Notes: generated by a model not told the origin, from the sequence alone. A stretch of DNA of 64,000 bases from an uncultured Flavobacteriaceae bacterium (GCA_947494325.1 CANLUS010000008.1:1-64000), one strand, 5' to 3'; shown: positions 24,824 to 34,360, counted from the stretch's first letter. Numbers and translations are program-made.

Positions 24824-25780
24824 TTAGTTTTGATGCGCAATGGCCAGTTCTTTCTCGATAGAAGCTCCCACTTCAATAATCTTTCCTTCTTTTCCCAAAA
24901 TGACATTCGGGAAAATGAGTTTCGCCTCTTCCTTGAAAAGTGATAAGTCATTATATCGACTAGAATAATGACCTAATATTAATTGTCCAACATTGGCTTG
25001 TTGTGCTATTTGAGCGGCTTGACCTGCCGTCGAATGTTTCGTGTGCTCGGTAAGATCAATTTTATCATTTAAAAAAGTGGATTCGTGGTATAACAAATCG
25101 ACATTTTTAATAAGAGGAACAATAGATGGTTTATAAACGGTATCACTACAGTAGGCATAACTTTTTGGCTTCGTTGGATTAAGCGTTAGGTCAGCGTTAT
25201 AAATGATATCGCCATTTTCTAAAGTGAAATCTCTTCCATTTTTCAGGTTTTGATAGTCACAAATCTCAATTTCATTGTGCTGCTCAATAGCAGTCATGTT
25301 CAATTTTCGGGCTCCTATTTTTTCTTTGAATAGAAAGCCATTGGTATAAACTCTATGTTCTAATGGAATGGTATGTACTTCAACTTTGTCATCTTCGAAA
25401 ATAAGTTCACTTTCAGTATGCTCTAATTCGTGAAAGTGTAGTTGAAATTTCAGCCAACTGTTTGACATCTTCAATTGAAGTTGGATAATTTCTTTAATGC
25501 CTTTTGGTCCATAAATATGCAAATCATTTTGTCTATTCAACAAGCCAAACGTTGATATAAGGCCAATTAAACCAAAAAAATGGTCTCCATGTAAATGAGA
25601 AATAAAGACGCGATCAATTTTAGAAAATTTCACTTTGTATTTTCTTAATTGAACTTGAGTTCCTTCTCCACAATCTATTAAAAAAGAACGATTGTTAATT
25701 TCTAAATATTGAGACGTTGGATGAGCAAATGTCCTTGGAGTTGCCGAATGACAACCTAATATGGTCAATTTTAGACTCAT
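24824..25780 (-). CDS. rnz: ribonuclease Z
   Basis: 318-aa metallo-beta-lactamase-fold endonuclease that trims the 3' end of tRNA precursors. The zinc motif SHLHGDH is at residues 61-67, preceded by LIDCGEGTQ. Further His/Asp ligands appear in SDTVYK, HST, HTKHSTAGQAA and LGHYSSRY. Length matches bacterial RNase Z (about 305-320). Its ATG overlaps the stop of the T9SS-domain gene by 4 bp, and it is the last gene of the pyrR-pyrB minus-strand operon. Confidence 0.95.
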   Translation of the reverse strand: MSLKLTILGCHSATPRTFAHPTSQYLEINNRSFLIDCGEGTQVQLRKYKVKFSKIDRVFISHLHGDHFFGLIGLISTFGLLNRQNDLHIYGPKGIKEIIQLQLKMSNSWLKFQLHFHELEHTESELIFEDDKVEVHTIPLEHRVYTNGFLFKEKIGARKLNMTAIEQHNEIEICDYQNLKNGRDFTLENGDIIYNADLTLNPTKPKSYAYCSDTVYKPSIVPLIKNVDLLYHESTFLNDKIDLTEHTKHSTAGQAAQIAQQANVGQLILGHYSSRYNDLSLFKEEAKLIFPNVILGKEGKIIEVGASIEKELAIAHQN

Positions 25781-26130
25781 TTAATGACGATCCGTTTAGA
25801 AACAACTTCAGTGTTCGTTTTAATAGAATAAATATATATTCCAGAATCTAACTTATCCCGGTAGAATGGAATATAATTTGCCCCTTTTTTTGTAGTATAT
25901 TTCTTGAAATAAACGGTGTTGCCAATAAGATCTTTAACAGAGAATTCAAGTTCAAATGATCGGTAGGCAAGAAACTTTATTTTAGTAGTTACGCTAAAAG
26001 GGTTAGGAGATGCTACAATATCCTTTAACACCATTGTCGTGTCTTTTGCAATGGTATTAGACTCTTCTTGTTGTGCAAAAACAGTAGTTGAGAGTGTAAC
26101 AATAAATATAAATAGTAGTTTTTTAACCAT
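25777..26130 (-). CDS. small secreted protein consisting mainly of a T9SS-type sorting domain
   Basis: 117 aa from the ATG at 26130; the TTG at 26136 is less likely. A signal peptide ending VFAQ is followed by a short linker and then about 80 residues resembling a type A C-terminal sorting domain. SPNPF opens the domain, LIGNTVYFKK and LDSGIYIYSIKT follow, and it ends in a basic strand. Such domains normally steer a large passenger through the type IX system. Here there is essentially no passenger. It may be a periplasmic decoy, a small surface protein, or a domain reused for structure. It lies between the STAS-like gene and rnz. Confidence 0.72.
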   Translation of the reverse strand: MVKKLLFIFIVTLSTTVFAQQEESNTIAKDTTMVLKDIVASPNPFSVTTKIKFLAYRSFELEFSVKDLIGNTVYFKKYTTKKGANYIPFYRDKLDSGIYIYSIKTNTEVVSKRIVIK

Positions 26131-26146
26131 AAGCAATTTTAGTTCA

Positions 26147-26479
26147 TTAAAATCCTAAATCTCGTTCAATTTTTTCCATTTCGATAATATCTTTTGCTTC
26201 CTGCAACGTTGGAACAATCATAATTTCGTCAGGTATACTGTTGAAATTTATTCCATTAACAACTACTACAAAAGATGTGCCATCGTTTCTGTGCTTTTCT
26301 GAAAATTCTAAAAAAAGTGATATGTTTTCTGTGTTCACCCCTTTTAAACCAGAAAAGTCTATTATAACGTTAGCGCCCTCAAAATTACTATATTTTTCTC
26401 TAAATACAATAAAAAACTCTGAAACCGATGTTTCGTTGCACTTTAATATGCTAATATCATCTTTTTTTTCAATAATCAT
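26147..26479 (-). CDS. STAS-like small cytosolic protein
   Basis: 110 aa, no signal. The pattern of alternating strands and helices with VIIDFSGLKGVNTENISLF recalls STAS/anti-sigma-antagonist domains, but the Ser/Thr phosphorylation site is not clear. Homologues beside rnz in flavobacteria are sometimes mislabelled ribonuclease Z; nothing here resembles a metallo-beta-lactamase. Possible role: a regulatory switch domain. It sits 18 bp after pyrB and 16 bp before the T9SS-domain gene. Confidence 0.6.
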   Translation of the reverse strand: MIIEKKDDISILKCNETSVSEFFIVFREKYSNFEGANVIIDFSGLKGVNTENISLFLEFSEKHRNDGTSFVVVVNGINFNSIPDEIMIVPTLQEAKDIIEMEKIERDLGF

Positions 26480-26497
26480 TCGTCCTATGTCCTATCT

Positions 26498-27430
26498 TTA
26501 ATTTGGTTTAATTTGCTGCGCTAATAAATAAATTACTGCCATTCTAATGGCCACACCATTTTCAACTTGATTCAAAATAATCGATTGTTTCGAATCGGCT
26601 ACATCACTCGTGATCTCAACCCCTCGATTTATCGGCCCTGGATGCATAATTACAATTTCCTTGCCAAGACTATCTAATAGCTCACGATTAATACCAAACA
26701 GTTGCGTATATTCTCGAATTGATGGGAAATAATTTATATCCATACGTTCATGCTGTACGCGTAAAACATTGGCAACATCACACCATTGTAATGCCTTTTT
26801 AAGATTGGTTTCAACCAAAACACCTAAGCTAGCTATATGTTTCGGAATTAATGTGGTAGGGCCGCAAACCATCACTTTTGCTCCTTGTAATTGTAAGGCG
26901 TATATGTTTGACAAAGCTACCCGAGAATGTAAGATATCTCCTACGATAACTACCTTTTTTCCTTTTACAGATCCTAAGTTTTCTTTAATCGAATAACTGT
27001 CTAATAAGGCCTGTGTAGGATGCTCATGGGCGCCATCACCTGCATTAATTATTTTGGCATCTATATGTTTAGAAAGAAATACACCTGCACCTACATTTGG
27101 ATGTCTCATCACCACAATATCAACTTTCATAGATAAAATGTTATTCACCGTATCAATGAGAGTTTCCCCTTTCTTTACAGAAGATTGCGATGCAGAAAAA
27201 TTAATAACATCGGCGGAAAGTCTTTTTTCTGCTAATTCAAAAGATAATTTTGTACGTGTACTATTTTCAAAAAATAGATTTGCGATTGTTATATCGCGTA
27301 AAGAAGGTACTTTTTTTATAGGTCTATTAATAACTTCTTTAAAGTGATTGGCAGTTTCAAATAATAGGTCGATATCTCGAAGATTAAGATATTTAATACC
27401 CAATAAATGTTGTACGCTTAAATGCTTCAT
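26498..27430 (-). CDS. pyrB: aspartate carbamoyltransferase catalytic subunit
   Basis: 310-aa ATCase that makes N-carbamoyl-aspartate from carbamoyl phosphate and aspartate in pyrimidine synthesis. The carbamoyl-phosphate motif STRT is at 57-60 (FFENSTRTKLSFE), HPTQ at 137-140, and MHPGPINRGVE lies near residue 275. Length is normal for a class without a PyrI regulatory subunit, and no pyrI is adjacent. It starts directly after the pyrR stop (27431), as is usual for PyrR-controlled operons. Confidence 0.97.
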   Translation of the reverse strand: MKHLSVQHLLGIKYLNLRDIDLLFETANHFKEVINRPIKKVPSLRDITIANLFFENSTRTKLSFELAEKRLSADVINFSASQSSVKKGETLIDTVNNILSMKVDIVVMRHPNVGAGVFLSKHIDAKIINAGDGAHEHPTQALLDSYSIKENLGSVKGKKVVIVGDILHSRVALSNIYALQLQGAKVMVCGPTTLIPKHIASLGVLVETNLKKALQWCDVANVLRVQHERMDINYFPSIREYTQLFGINRELLDSLGKEIVIMHPGPINRGVEITSDVADSKQSIILNQVENGVAIRMAVIYLLAQQIKPN

Positions 27431-27973
27431 TTAGTTATTGTTTATAATATAGACGGCATCTTTTTTATCATTTTCTTTCCAGATAACCTTTACTTTTTCT
27501 GAATTAATAACATCGACTTGTCGTCCTTTATAATTAGGTTGTATAGGTAGATGTCTACTAAAACGTCTATCAATTAAGACCAATAATTCTATCGAATCAG
27601 GTCTTCCAAAAGATTGAATAGCTGTTAAAGCCGAACGAATGCTGCGTCCCGAAAATAGCACATCATCGATAAGTACGACTTTTTTGTCTTCTATCGTAAA
27701 ATTTAAATTTGTTGAGTTTGCTTCCAACGGCGCTGTCCGTCTTCTAAAATCATCTCGAAAAAAAGTGATGTCTAGTTGTCCAAGATGAAGGTTCTTGATA
27801 TTATATTCTTCGTTTAAAATTTTAGCTATTCTATTAGCCAAAAAAGTGCCACGAGGTTGTAAACCTACTAAAACTGTATTTGTAAAATCAATGTGGTTTT
27901 CGAGTAATTGACAGGCTAATCGATGAAGAATGATATGAATATCTTTCGAATTTAGTAATGTCTTTTGAGCCAT
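27431..27973 (-). CDS. pyrR: bifunctional pyr operon regulator / uracil phosphoribosyltransferase
   Basis: 180 aa from the ATG at 27973 (MAQKTLLN), the usual PyrR length; the TTG at 28003 would add ten residues. The PRPP-binding site is VVLIDDVLFSGRS (99-111), with the VGLQPRGTFLANRI loop near 36. In Firmicutes PyrR attenuates pyr mRNA by binding a leader. I find no convincing anti-terminator/terminator pair in the 158-bp upstream gap, so its regulatory mode here is open. It is the first gene of the pyrR-pyrB-STAS-T9SS-rnz run. Confidence 0.95.
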   Translation of the reverse strand: MAQKTLLNSKDIHIILHRLACQLLENHIDFTNTVLVGLQPRGTFLANRIAKILNEEYNIKNLHLGQLDITFFRDDFRRRTAPLEANSTNLNFTIEDKKVVLIDDVLFSGRSIRSALTAIQSFGRPDSIELLVLIDRRFSRHLPIQPNYKGRQVDVINSEKVKVIWKENDKKDAVYIINNN

Positions 27974-28131
27974 GTTACTATCCAAACGTTGTTTGGAAGG
28001 CAAAGTTACATTATTTTTTTAAAAATGAGATTTATGTGCTGTTAATTAAATTGTTAAAAACATTTCGACAGTTTAGTGATTGAAAAAGAGACTTGGTTTA
28101 CTTTTAGAACAAGTAACCGAAAGCTTTATAT

Positions 28132-29535
28132 ATGCATCATTTACCAGGCAGTAGTGGCGATTTACCTTTGACAAAGTTCGAATCAATGCTCAAAACAAAT
28201 GATGTATATTTCTTCGATTCGACCGAATTTGAAGAGATAGTTTCGCATTATATGGACGTTGGTAAAATTTCTTTGGCAAAAAAAGCTATAGAATTAGGTC
28301 TAAAACAACATCCGACTTCAGTTTCCTTAAAACTGGTTTCCGTAGAATTGTTGATTTTTGAAGATAAGTTGGATGTCGCAGAAAAATTGCTAAACCAATT
28401 AGAGCAAATTGAGCCATCAAATGACCAACTCTATTTACAAAAAGCATCATTACTTTCAAAGAAAGACATGCACGTAGAGGCGATTAATGCTTTACATCAG
28501 GCGTTGTTATATACCGAGGATGAAGTAGACATTTTGTCGATGATCGGTATGGAGTATTTATTTTTAGATGATTATGATACCGCACGTTTGAATTTTGCCA
28601 AATGCTTAGAAGTAGAATATGATGACTACTCATCGTTATACAATGTTATTTACTGTTACGATATGCAGCATCAGCATATGGAAGCCATTGACTATTTACA
28701 CAATTATATTGAGAAAGATCCATATTGCGAGATAGCCTGGCATCAATTGGGGCGTCAATTTTATATCATTGAAAAATATGAAGATGCTTTGAGTGCTTTT
28801 GATTATTCTATTTTAATAGATGAGTATTTTATCGGTGCTTATCTCGAAAAGGCAAAAACTTTAGAAGCTTTAGAAAGGTATGAAGATGCAATTGCTAATT
28901 ATAATTTAACTACTCAATTAGAAGATGGTACTCCTTTCACCTATTTACGTATGGGTAAATGCTACGAGAAGCTGGGAGAGAAGAAATTGGCATTGAAATA
29001 TTATAATCTTACCGTAAAAGAAGACCCACTTCTAGATAAGGGTTGGTTGGCTTTGACAAATTTATATATAGAGCAAAAGAATTATCAAAAGGCTTTATAT
29101 TTTGTCAATAAAGCCTTGCAGATAAATGATGAAAATCCAATGTATTGGGCACATTTTGCTCAGATTAATTTAAAATTAAATCTTTTCGAAGAGGCGGCAA
29201 TAGCATTTCAAAAATGCATTGACCTTGAAGATTATAGACTAGATATTTTTGTGGCCCTGGTAGATGTTTTACACTTTTTAGGTGAATTCAAAGATGCTTT
29301 AAAAGTCTTGAATAAGGCGAAAAAAATGTATAGCGATTTTGCCGAAATCGAATATCGTTTAAGTGGAATCAGCTTTTTGCTAGAAAGAAATACCAAAGGA
29401 TTCAACTACTTTAAAAATGCGCTAAAATTTGATTTTGAATATCATTTTGTAATGAAAGAATTGTATCCAACAGTTTTTGATAGAACTGAAGTACAACAAT
29501 TTCTCAAAAAAGCATTCGATAATAGATCAAGTTAA
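28132..29535 (+). CDS. tetratricopeptide repeat protein
   Basis: 467 aa, cytosolic, composed almost entirely of TPR-like helical pairs from residue 30 to the end. Repeats such as AFDYSILIDEYFIGAYLEKA and YYNLTVKEDPLLDKGW are visible. The N-terminus (PLTKFESMLKTND, FFDSTEFEEIV) is characteristic of a flavobacterial family without known function. TPR arrays serve as protein-binding scaffolds. It is transcribed divergently from pyrR and precedes the DUF368 pair by 87 bp. Confidence 0.87.
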   Translation: MHHLPGSSGDLPLTKFESMLKTNDVYFFDSTEFEEIVSHYMDVGKISLAKKAIELGLKQHPTSVSLKLVSVELLIFEDKLDVAEKLLNQLEQIEPSNDQLYLQKASLLSKKDMHVEAINALHQALLYTEDEVDILSMIGMEYLFLDDYDTARLNFAKCLEVEYDDYSSLYNVIYCYDMQHQHMEAIDYLHNYIEKDPYCEIAWHQLGRQFYIIEKYEDALSAFDYSILIDEYFIGAYLEKAKTLEALERYEDAIANYNLTTQLEDGTPFTYLRMGKCYEKLGEKKLALKYYNLTVKEDPLLDKGWLALTNLYIEQKNYQKALYFVNKALQINDENPMYWAHFAQINLKLNLFEEAAIAFQKCIDLEDYRLDIFVALVDVLHFLGEFKDALKVLNKAKKMYSDFAEIEYRLSGISFLLERNTKGFNYFKNALKFDFEYHFVMKELYPTVFDRTEVQQFLKKAFDNRSS

Positions 29536-29567
29536 CTTCACTATCGCCTAAATTAAAATTAATTTAT

Positions 29568-29601
29568 TTTGCCATCTTAATCACATTGATGGTTATATTT
29601 G
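29568..29601 (+). promoter_or_regulatory. promoter of the DUF368 pair
   Basis: TTTG at 29568-29571 and TATATTTG at 29594-29601 with a 22-bp spacer match the Bacteroidota housekeeping promoter (TTTG ... TAnnTTTG). The start codon at 29623 lies 21 bases after the box. Confidence 0.65.
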
Positions 29602-29622
29602 ACGAGCTAATTTTTTATTTTA

Positions 29623-30555
29623 ATGAAACGATCACTTTTTGATTATATCATCATCTCTTTAAAAGGAATTGCTATGGGAGCCGCAGACGTGGTTCCAGGA
29701 GTTTCTGGAGGTACCATTGCATTTATTTCAGGAATATATGAAGAACTAATAGAAACCATAAATAAAATAAGTCTTAATACGATAAAAGTACTTCGCAAAG
29801 AAGGATTTAAAAGTGCTTGGCAATCCATTAATGGTAATTTTTTATTGTCATTATTTGTTGGGATGCTTATAAGTATCCTATCGTTAGCAAGAGTTGTTAA
29901 ATGGCTTTTAGAGAATAAGCCGATTTTACTGTGGGCATTTTTCTTCGGACTCGTACTAGCAAGTGTTATTTTCATTGCTAAGCAAATTAAAAAGTGGAGC
30001 CCTGTTACGATCATCATGTTAATCTTGGGGTCTGCATTGGGTTATTATATCACCATTTTGCCTCCAATGTCGGCGACTGCCTCTTCAAGTTGGTTTTTAT
30101 TTTTTGCAGGGAGTCTAGCAATTTGTGCTATGATTTTACCAGGTATTTCTGGAGGTTTTATACTCTTATTGTTAGGAGCCTATAAACCTGCTTTGGACGC
30201 ATTACACGATAGAGATTTTAAAACAATATTCTTATTAATGGCTGGGGCAATTGTAGGTTTGCTTACTTTTTCACGTCTCTTAAAGTGGATGTTCGATCGT
30301 TTTAAAAATGCAACACTTGCCATTCTAACAGGTTTCGTCATTGGTTCCTTGAATAAAGTTTGGCCATGGAAGAAAGTTTTACAATCTGAAATAATCAATG
30401 GAAAGCTTAAAATATTGAAAGAGAAGAGCATCTCTCCATTTAGTTTTGACGGCGATAATCAATTAATGCTCGCAGTTGTATTTGGAATTATCGGTTTTTT
30501 AGTAATTATAGTGTTAGAAAAAACAGCAACAAAGCAACTAGATTCAAAAGTATAA
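29623..30555 (+). CDS. DUF368 polyprenyl-phosphate translocase family protein, copy 1
   Basis: 310-aa polytopic membrane protein. The two family motifs form a pseudo-repeat: GAADVVPGVSGGT (19-31) and LPGISGGFILLLLG near residue 172. DUF368 (PopT) proteins help return undecaprenyl phosphate to the inner face of the membrane so that wall and glycan synthesis can continue. A second copy follows with stop and start sharing one base (30555). This gene has its own well-placed promoter. Confidence 0.85.
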   Translation: MKRSLFDYIIISLKGIAMGAADVVPGVSGGTIAFISGIYEELIETINKISLNTIKVLRKEGFKSAWQSINGNFLLSLFVGMLISILSLARVVKWLLENKPILLWAFFFGLVLASVIFIAKQIKKWSPVTIIMLILGSALGYYITILPPMSATASSSWFLFFAGSLAICAMILPGISGGFILLLLGAYKPALDALHDRDFKTIFLLMAGAIVGLLTFSRLLKWMFDRFKNATLAILTGFVIGSLNKVWPWKKVLQSEIINGKLKILKEKSISPFSFDGDNQLMLAVVFGIIGFLVIIVLEKTATKQLDSKV

Positions 30556-31574
30556 TGTATAAACTGGAAACATTAACAGATAAGGTGTATTTGTTTTTAA
30601 AAGGTTTGGCAATGGGTGCAGCGAATAAGGTGCCCGGTGTATCTGGTGGTACAGTGGCTTTCGTAGGAGGTTTTTATGAGCAATTAATTTATTCATTACA
30701 AAAGATTAATGGTAAAGCGTTTAAACTTTTCGTAAATGGCCGATTTAAGAGTTTCTATAGATATGTAAATGGTCCTTTTATTGTCATACTTTTTGCCGGT
30801 AGCATCTTTAGCTATTTTAGCGTGTCACAAGTATTAGATTATTTGATTCGTAATTATGAATTGTATGTTTGGAGTGCTTTTTTCGGAATGATCGTAGGCT
30901 CTATTTACTACATATCTAAAGATTTTAAAGATTGGCGCTTTCAAAACATTGTAGCAATTGTTATCGGTATTTCGTGTGGGGTAGCTATTAGTTTTATGAA
31001 TCCAGCCAAAGAAAATGACAACTTATGGTTCGTTTTTCTTTGTGGAATCATTGGTGTTTCAGGGATGACTTTACCTGGTTTATCAGGATCTTTTATTTTA
31101 ATTTTACTAGGTAACTATGTGTTGCTATTAGTAGATTCTGTGAATATGCTGTATAAGTCTATAGTGGATGTATTTTCGGGTGATTTTGATTTTTTAAAGG
31201 ATCCTATTAGAATACGATATTTAAAAATTATTGCAACTTTTGGGATTGGTTCTGCCTTTGGTTTGGTAGTGACATCTCATATCCTCGGATATGTTTTAAA
31301 ACGTTGGCATCAAATAGTAACTGCTCTTATTATTGGGTTTATTTCGGGTTCCCTAGGAATCGTTTGGCCTTGGAAAGAAGAAGTATACAAAGTTAATGAT
31401 GTAGGGGTGTTTTTGATAGATTCAAAAGGAAATCAAATAATTGAAAATTATCAGAGATTTATTCCGAATTTTTCAGATGCTGAAACTTGGATCGCCCTCT
31501 TTTATATTCTTATAGGAATTGGTATTATTTTAGCGATTGATTATTATGGAAAAAAATCCAAAAAGTATGTTTAG
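30555..31574 (+). CDS. DUF368 polyprenyl-phosphate translocase family protein, copy 2
   Basis: 339 aa, a paralogue of copy 1. The first motif is GAANKVPGVSGGT and the second LPGLSGSFILILLG. Two positions that are D and G in copy 1 (AAD, SGG) are N and S here. The C-terminal extension (about 30 residues longer) ends in a membrane helix and a Lys-rich tail. The tandem arrangement suggests two carriers for different lipid phosphates or a heteromer. The 3' end overlaps the aroE start by 8 bp. Confidence 0.85.
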   Translation: MYKLETLTDKVYLFLKGLAMGAANKVPGVSGGTVAFVGGFYEQLIYSLQKINGKAFKLFVNGRFKSFYRYVNGPFIVILFAGSIFSYFSVSQVLDYLIRNYELYVWSAFFGMIVGSIYYISKDFKDWRFQNIVAIVIGISCGVAISFMNPAKENDNLWFVFLCGIIGVSGMTLPGLSGSFILILLGNYVLLLVDSVNMLYKSIVDVFSGDFDFLKDPIRIRYLKIIATFGIGSAFGLVVTSHILGYVLKRWHQIVTALIIGFISGSLGIVWPWKEEVYKVNDVGVFLIDSKGNQIIENYQRFIPNFSDAETWIALFYILIGIGIILAIDYYGKKSKKYV

Positions 31575-32304
31575 ATTCGGTTTACTCGGCAAGGATATAT
31601 CCTATTCTTTTTCACAGCAGTATTTTTCAACAAAGTTTGAATCGCTGCAACTAGAAAATTATGAGTATAAAAATTTTGATATTGCCACGATTGAATCTTT
31701 TGCTGGCCTAGTTTCTAAAACTGATGAATTGGCTGGAATGAATGTTACCATACCCTACAAAGAGGTGATTTTACCTTATCTAGATGAAATAGACGAGGAA
31801 GCTTTGAAGATAGGTGCTGTAAATACTATAAAAATTCTGGAAAACGGAAAATTGAAAGGGTACAATACAGATGTATATGGTTTTGAAGAATCGTTACTTC
31901 CTTTACTAAAGAAACATCACAAAAAGGCTTTAATTCTAGGAACCGGAGGCGCATCGAAAGCCGTTAAATATGTACTAGAGAAGAATAATATTGGGTTCTT
32001 ATTCGTTTCGAGGTTTCCTGAAAATGAAAATGAAATATCGTATGAAAATGTATCTAAATCAATATTAGATGAACATGCTGTTCTTGTGAATTGTACGCCT
32101 TTAGGTACCTATCCTGAGGTTGAGGCATATCCAAACCTTCCTTACATCTATCTTAACGATAAACATTTATTATTTGATTTAATTTATAACCCTTCTCGCA
32201 CAGTTTTTCTTAAAAAAGGAATGGAAAAAGGCGCAATTGTAGCTAACGGGCTGAAAATGTTAGAACTACAAGCTGAGAAATCTTGGGAGATTTGGAATCA
32301 GTAA
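31567..32304 (+). CDS. aroE: shikimate dehydrogenase
   Basis: 245-aa enzyme reducing 3-dehydroshikimate with NADPH in chorismate synthesis. Features: FGLLGKDISYSFS at the start, the NVTIPYKE lysine motif, GAVNTI, NTDVYGF, and the GTGGASKAV cofactor loop. ATG at 31567 is chosen because the family starts right at the FGLLG strand; ATGs at 31537 and 31546 would lie deeper inside the DUF368 gene. Co-transcribed with the DUF368 pair. Confidence 0.93.
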   Translation: MFRFGLLGKDISYSFSQQYFSTKFESLQLENYEYKNFDIATIESFAGLVSKTDELAGMNVTIPYKEVILPYLDEIDEEALKIGAVNTIKILENGKLKGYNTDVYGFEESLLPLLKKHHKKALILGTGGASKAVKYVLEKNNIGFLFVSRFPENENEISYENVSKSILDEHAVLVNCTPLGTYPEVEAYPNLPYIYLNDKHLLFDLIYNPSRTVFLKKGMEKGAIVANGLKMLELQAEKSWEIWNQ

Positions 32305-32439
32305 AAATATCTAAATAATAGAAGCAACTATTTCACAACTCTCGCATCTAAACTGAGTAAATCAGTTTGGTTTCTGTAGGCTAATAAGTATCTTTAGAGA
32401 CTTTTATTGATTAAAAGAGGAACCTTAAACATTTGTGAT

Positions 32440-34359
32440 ATGTTGGACGAGAATATTGAAAATAAACCTGCCGAAGAAGTTGAGAATACAAGTACTTCTG
32501 AAAATCTAAAAGAAGAGAAAGTAATTAAAAATGAAGAATCTGAGTCTGCATTAGACGAATCTCCAGAAGAAATAACGGAAGAAAAGGAGGCCGAATTACC
32601 TGTTAAAAGTAAGGAGAAACCTGATTCGAAGAAAGAAGAAATTCCAGCCGTAAACTATACCGAACTAAAGTTAGAAGAATTAGTCGTCGCGCTTCAAAAA
32701 CTATTGAAGAGGGATCAATTACATTTAATTAAAAATGATGTTGAGCAAATAAAAACGAATTTTAACTTGAAATTTGGAGGACTCTTACAAGAAAAGAAGA
32801 AAGCCTTTTTAGCCGATGGAGGAAACGAAATAGATTTTCAATATCATAATCCGTTAAAATCTCAATACAACGATTTACTTTTTGAATATAAGATAAAACG
32901 CGAAAAATATTATAAACAACAAAAGGAAGAGCAGCAAGAGAATTTAACTAAAAGACTAACACTAATAGAAGACGTTAAGACGTTGATTGATACTGCTGAG
33001 CCTTCTAGTATGTATAAACAGTTTAGAGAACTGCAGGTAAAGTGGCAAGCTATTGGGAAGATTCCACATGCCAATTACAATGATGTTTGGAGAACGTATC
33101 ATCATCATGTAGAGCGTTTTTACGATTTACTCCATCTGAATAATGACTTTAGGGATTTAGATTTTAAACACAATTTAGACGAAAAGTTAAAATTAGTTGA
33201 ACGTGCTGAGGCTTTGACTATTGAGCCAGATATTAATAAAGCTTTCAAAGAATTACAGATTTTACATCGATTATGGAAAGAGGATATTGGTCCGGTTGCC
33301 AAAGAGCATAGAGAAGATGTTTGGGGTAAATTTAGTGCAGCAACAAAAATAATTCATAATAAACGACATGACTTTCAGAAGAATTTAGAATCAAAATATG
33401 AAGATAATGTTGCCCTAAAAGAAGCGGTAATTGCGAAAATATTAAATCTGGTTGGGGAAGAAAAGATAACCTCACATGCAATATGGCAACAAAAAATTAA
33501 AGAACTTGAAGGAATGCGTCAGCAGTTCTTTAAAATTGGAAAAGTACCACGAGCAAAAAATGAAGAGATTTGGGACGCATTTAAAAAAGCCACTGCCAAT
33601 TTTAACAGGGTTAAAAACGCATTCTATAAAGATGTAAAAAAAGTCCAGCAAACCAACTTAGACAAAAAAAGAAAACTGGTTGAAAAAGCAACGTCGCTGA
33701 AAGAAAGTACCGATTGGGATGTGACGACACCTATTATGAAGCAAATACAAGCGGAATGGAAATCAATTGGGCATGTGCCAAGAAAATATTCCGATTCGAT
33801 TTGGAAAAGTTTTAAGGATGCTTGTAATTATTATTTTGATAAGTTGCACAATGTACAAGATGAGGCCAATAAAGACCAAATAGAAATTTTTAATAAAAAG
33901 AAAAACATGCTTGACGGTTTAAAAAGTCAGGCAGAAACGAATGATGCTTTGTCTTTAGATTTGATAGCATCATATGTTGACGATTGGAAGATTTTAGGAG
34001 AAGTACCCTATAACATGCGTCATATAGAGTCAAAGTTCAATAAGTTCGTGGATCGTTTGTATGATAAATTAGACTTAGGTAAAAATGAAGTTGCAATGCT
34101 ACGTTTTAAAAATCTGATATCGAATTATCTGGCACAGAAAAACTATAGAAAAGTAGATGACGAACAACTTTATATTAGAAAAAAGATTGATGAAATCAAT
34201 AAAGAAATTCAGCAGTTAGAAAATAATATTAGTTTTATTTCAAGTGCTACTGATGATAATCCACTGCTTAAGAACGTGCGCAATACAATAGACAAACACA
34301 CTGATAGCTTGGTTATTTGGAAAGAAAAACTCGGTTATCTCAATAAGTTAGACTACTAA
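32440..34359 (+). CDS. DUF349 repeat protein
   Basis: 639 aa from the ATG at 32440; the TTG at 32407 is not convincing. An acidic, disordered N-terminus (residues 1-75, rich in E, S and K) precedes about six helical DUF349 modules. Each carries a W.xIG..P.. element (KWQAIGKIPH, EWKSIGHVPR, DWKILGEVPY). A C-terminal coiled coil ends the protein. DUF349 proteins are common in Bacteroidota and their function is not established; RNA or ribosome binding has been suggested for the fold. A bidirectional terminator follows at once. Confidence 0.87.
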   Translation: MLDENIENKPAEEVENTSTSENLKEEKVIKNEESESALDESPEEITEEKEAELPVKSKEKPDSKKEEIPAVNYTELKLEELVVALQKLLKRDQLHLIKNDVEQIKTNFNLKFGGLLQEKKKAFLADGGNEIDFQYHNPLKSQYNDLLFEYKIKREKYYKQQKEEQQENLTKRLTLIEDVKTLIDTAEPSSMYKQFRELQVKWQAIGKIPHANYNDVWRTYHHHVERFYDLLHLNNDFRDLDFKHNLDEKLKLVERAEALTIEPDINKAFKELQILHRLWKEDIGPVAKEHREDVWGKFSAATKIIHNKRHDFQKNLESKYEDNVALKEAVIAKILNLVGEEKITSHAIWQQKIKELEGMRQQFFKIGKVPRAKNEEIWDAFKKATANFNRVKNAFYKDVKKVQQTNLDKKRKLVEKATSLKESTDWDVTTPIMKQIQAEWKSIGHVPRKYSDSIWKSFKDACNYYFDKLHNVQDEANKDQIEIFNKKKNMLDGLKSQAETNDALSLDLIASYVDDWKILGEVPYNMRHIESKFNKFVDRLYDKLDLGKNEVAMLRFKNLISNYLAQKNYRKVDDEQLYIRKKIDEINKEIQQLENNISFISSATDDNPLLKNVRNTIDKHTDSLVIWKEKLGYLNKLDY

Positions 34360-34360
34360 A

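Noticed and set aside
27974-28131. PyrR-binding attenuator leader before pyrR
   Set aside because: No pair of alternative hairpins or T-run could be found in the gap.
32350-32368. Weak hairpin after aroE (AAACTGA / TCAGTTT)
   Set aside because: Only a 7-bp AT-rich stem with no T-run; not listed as a terminator.
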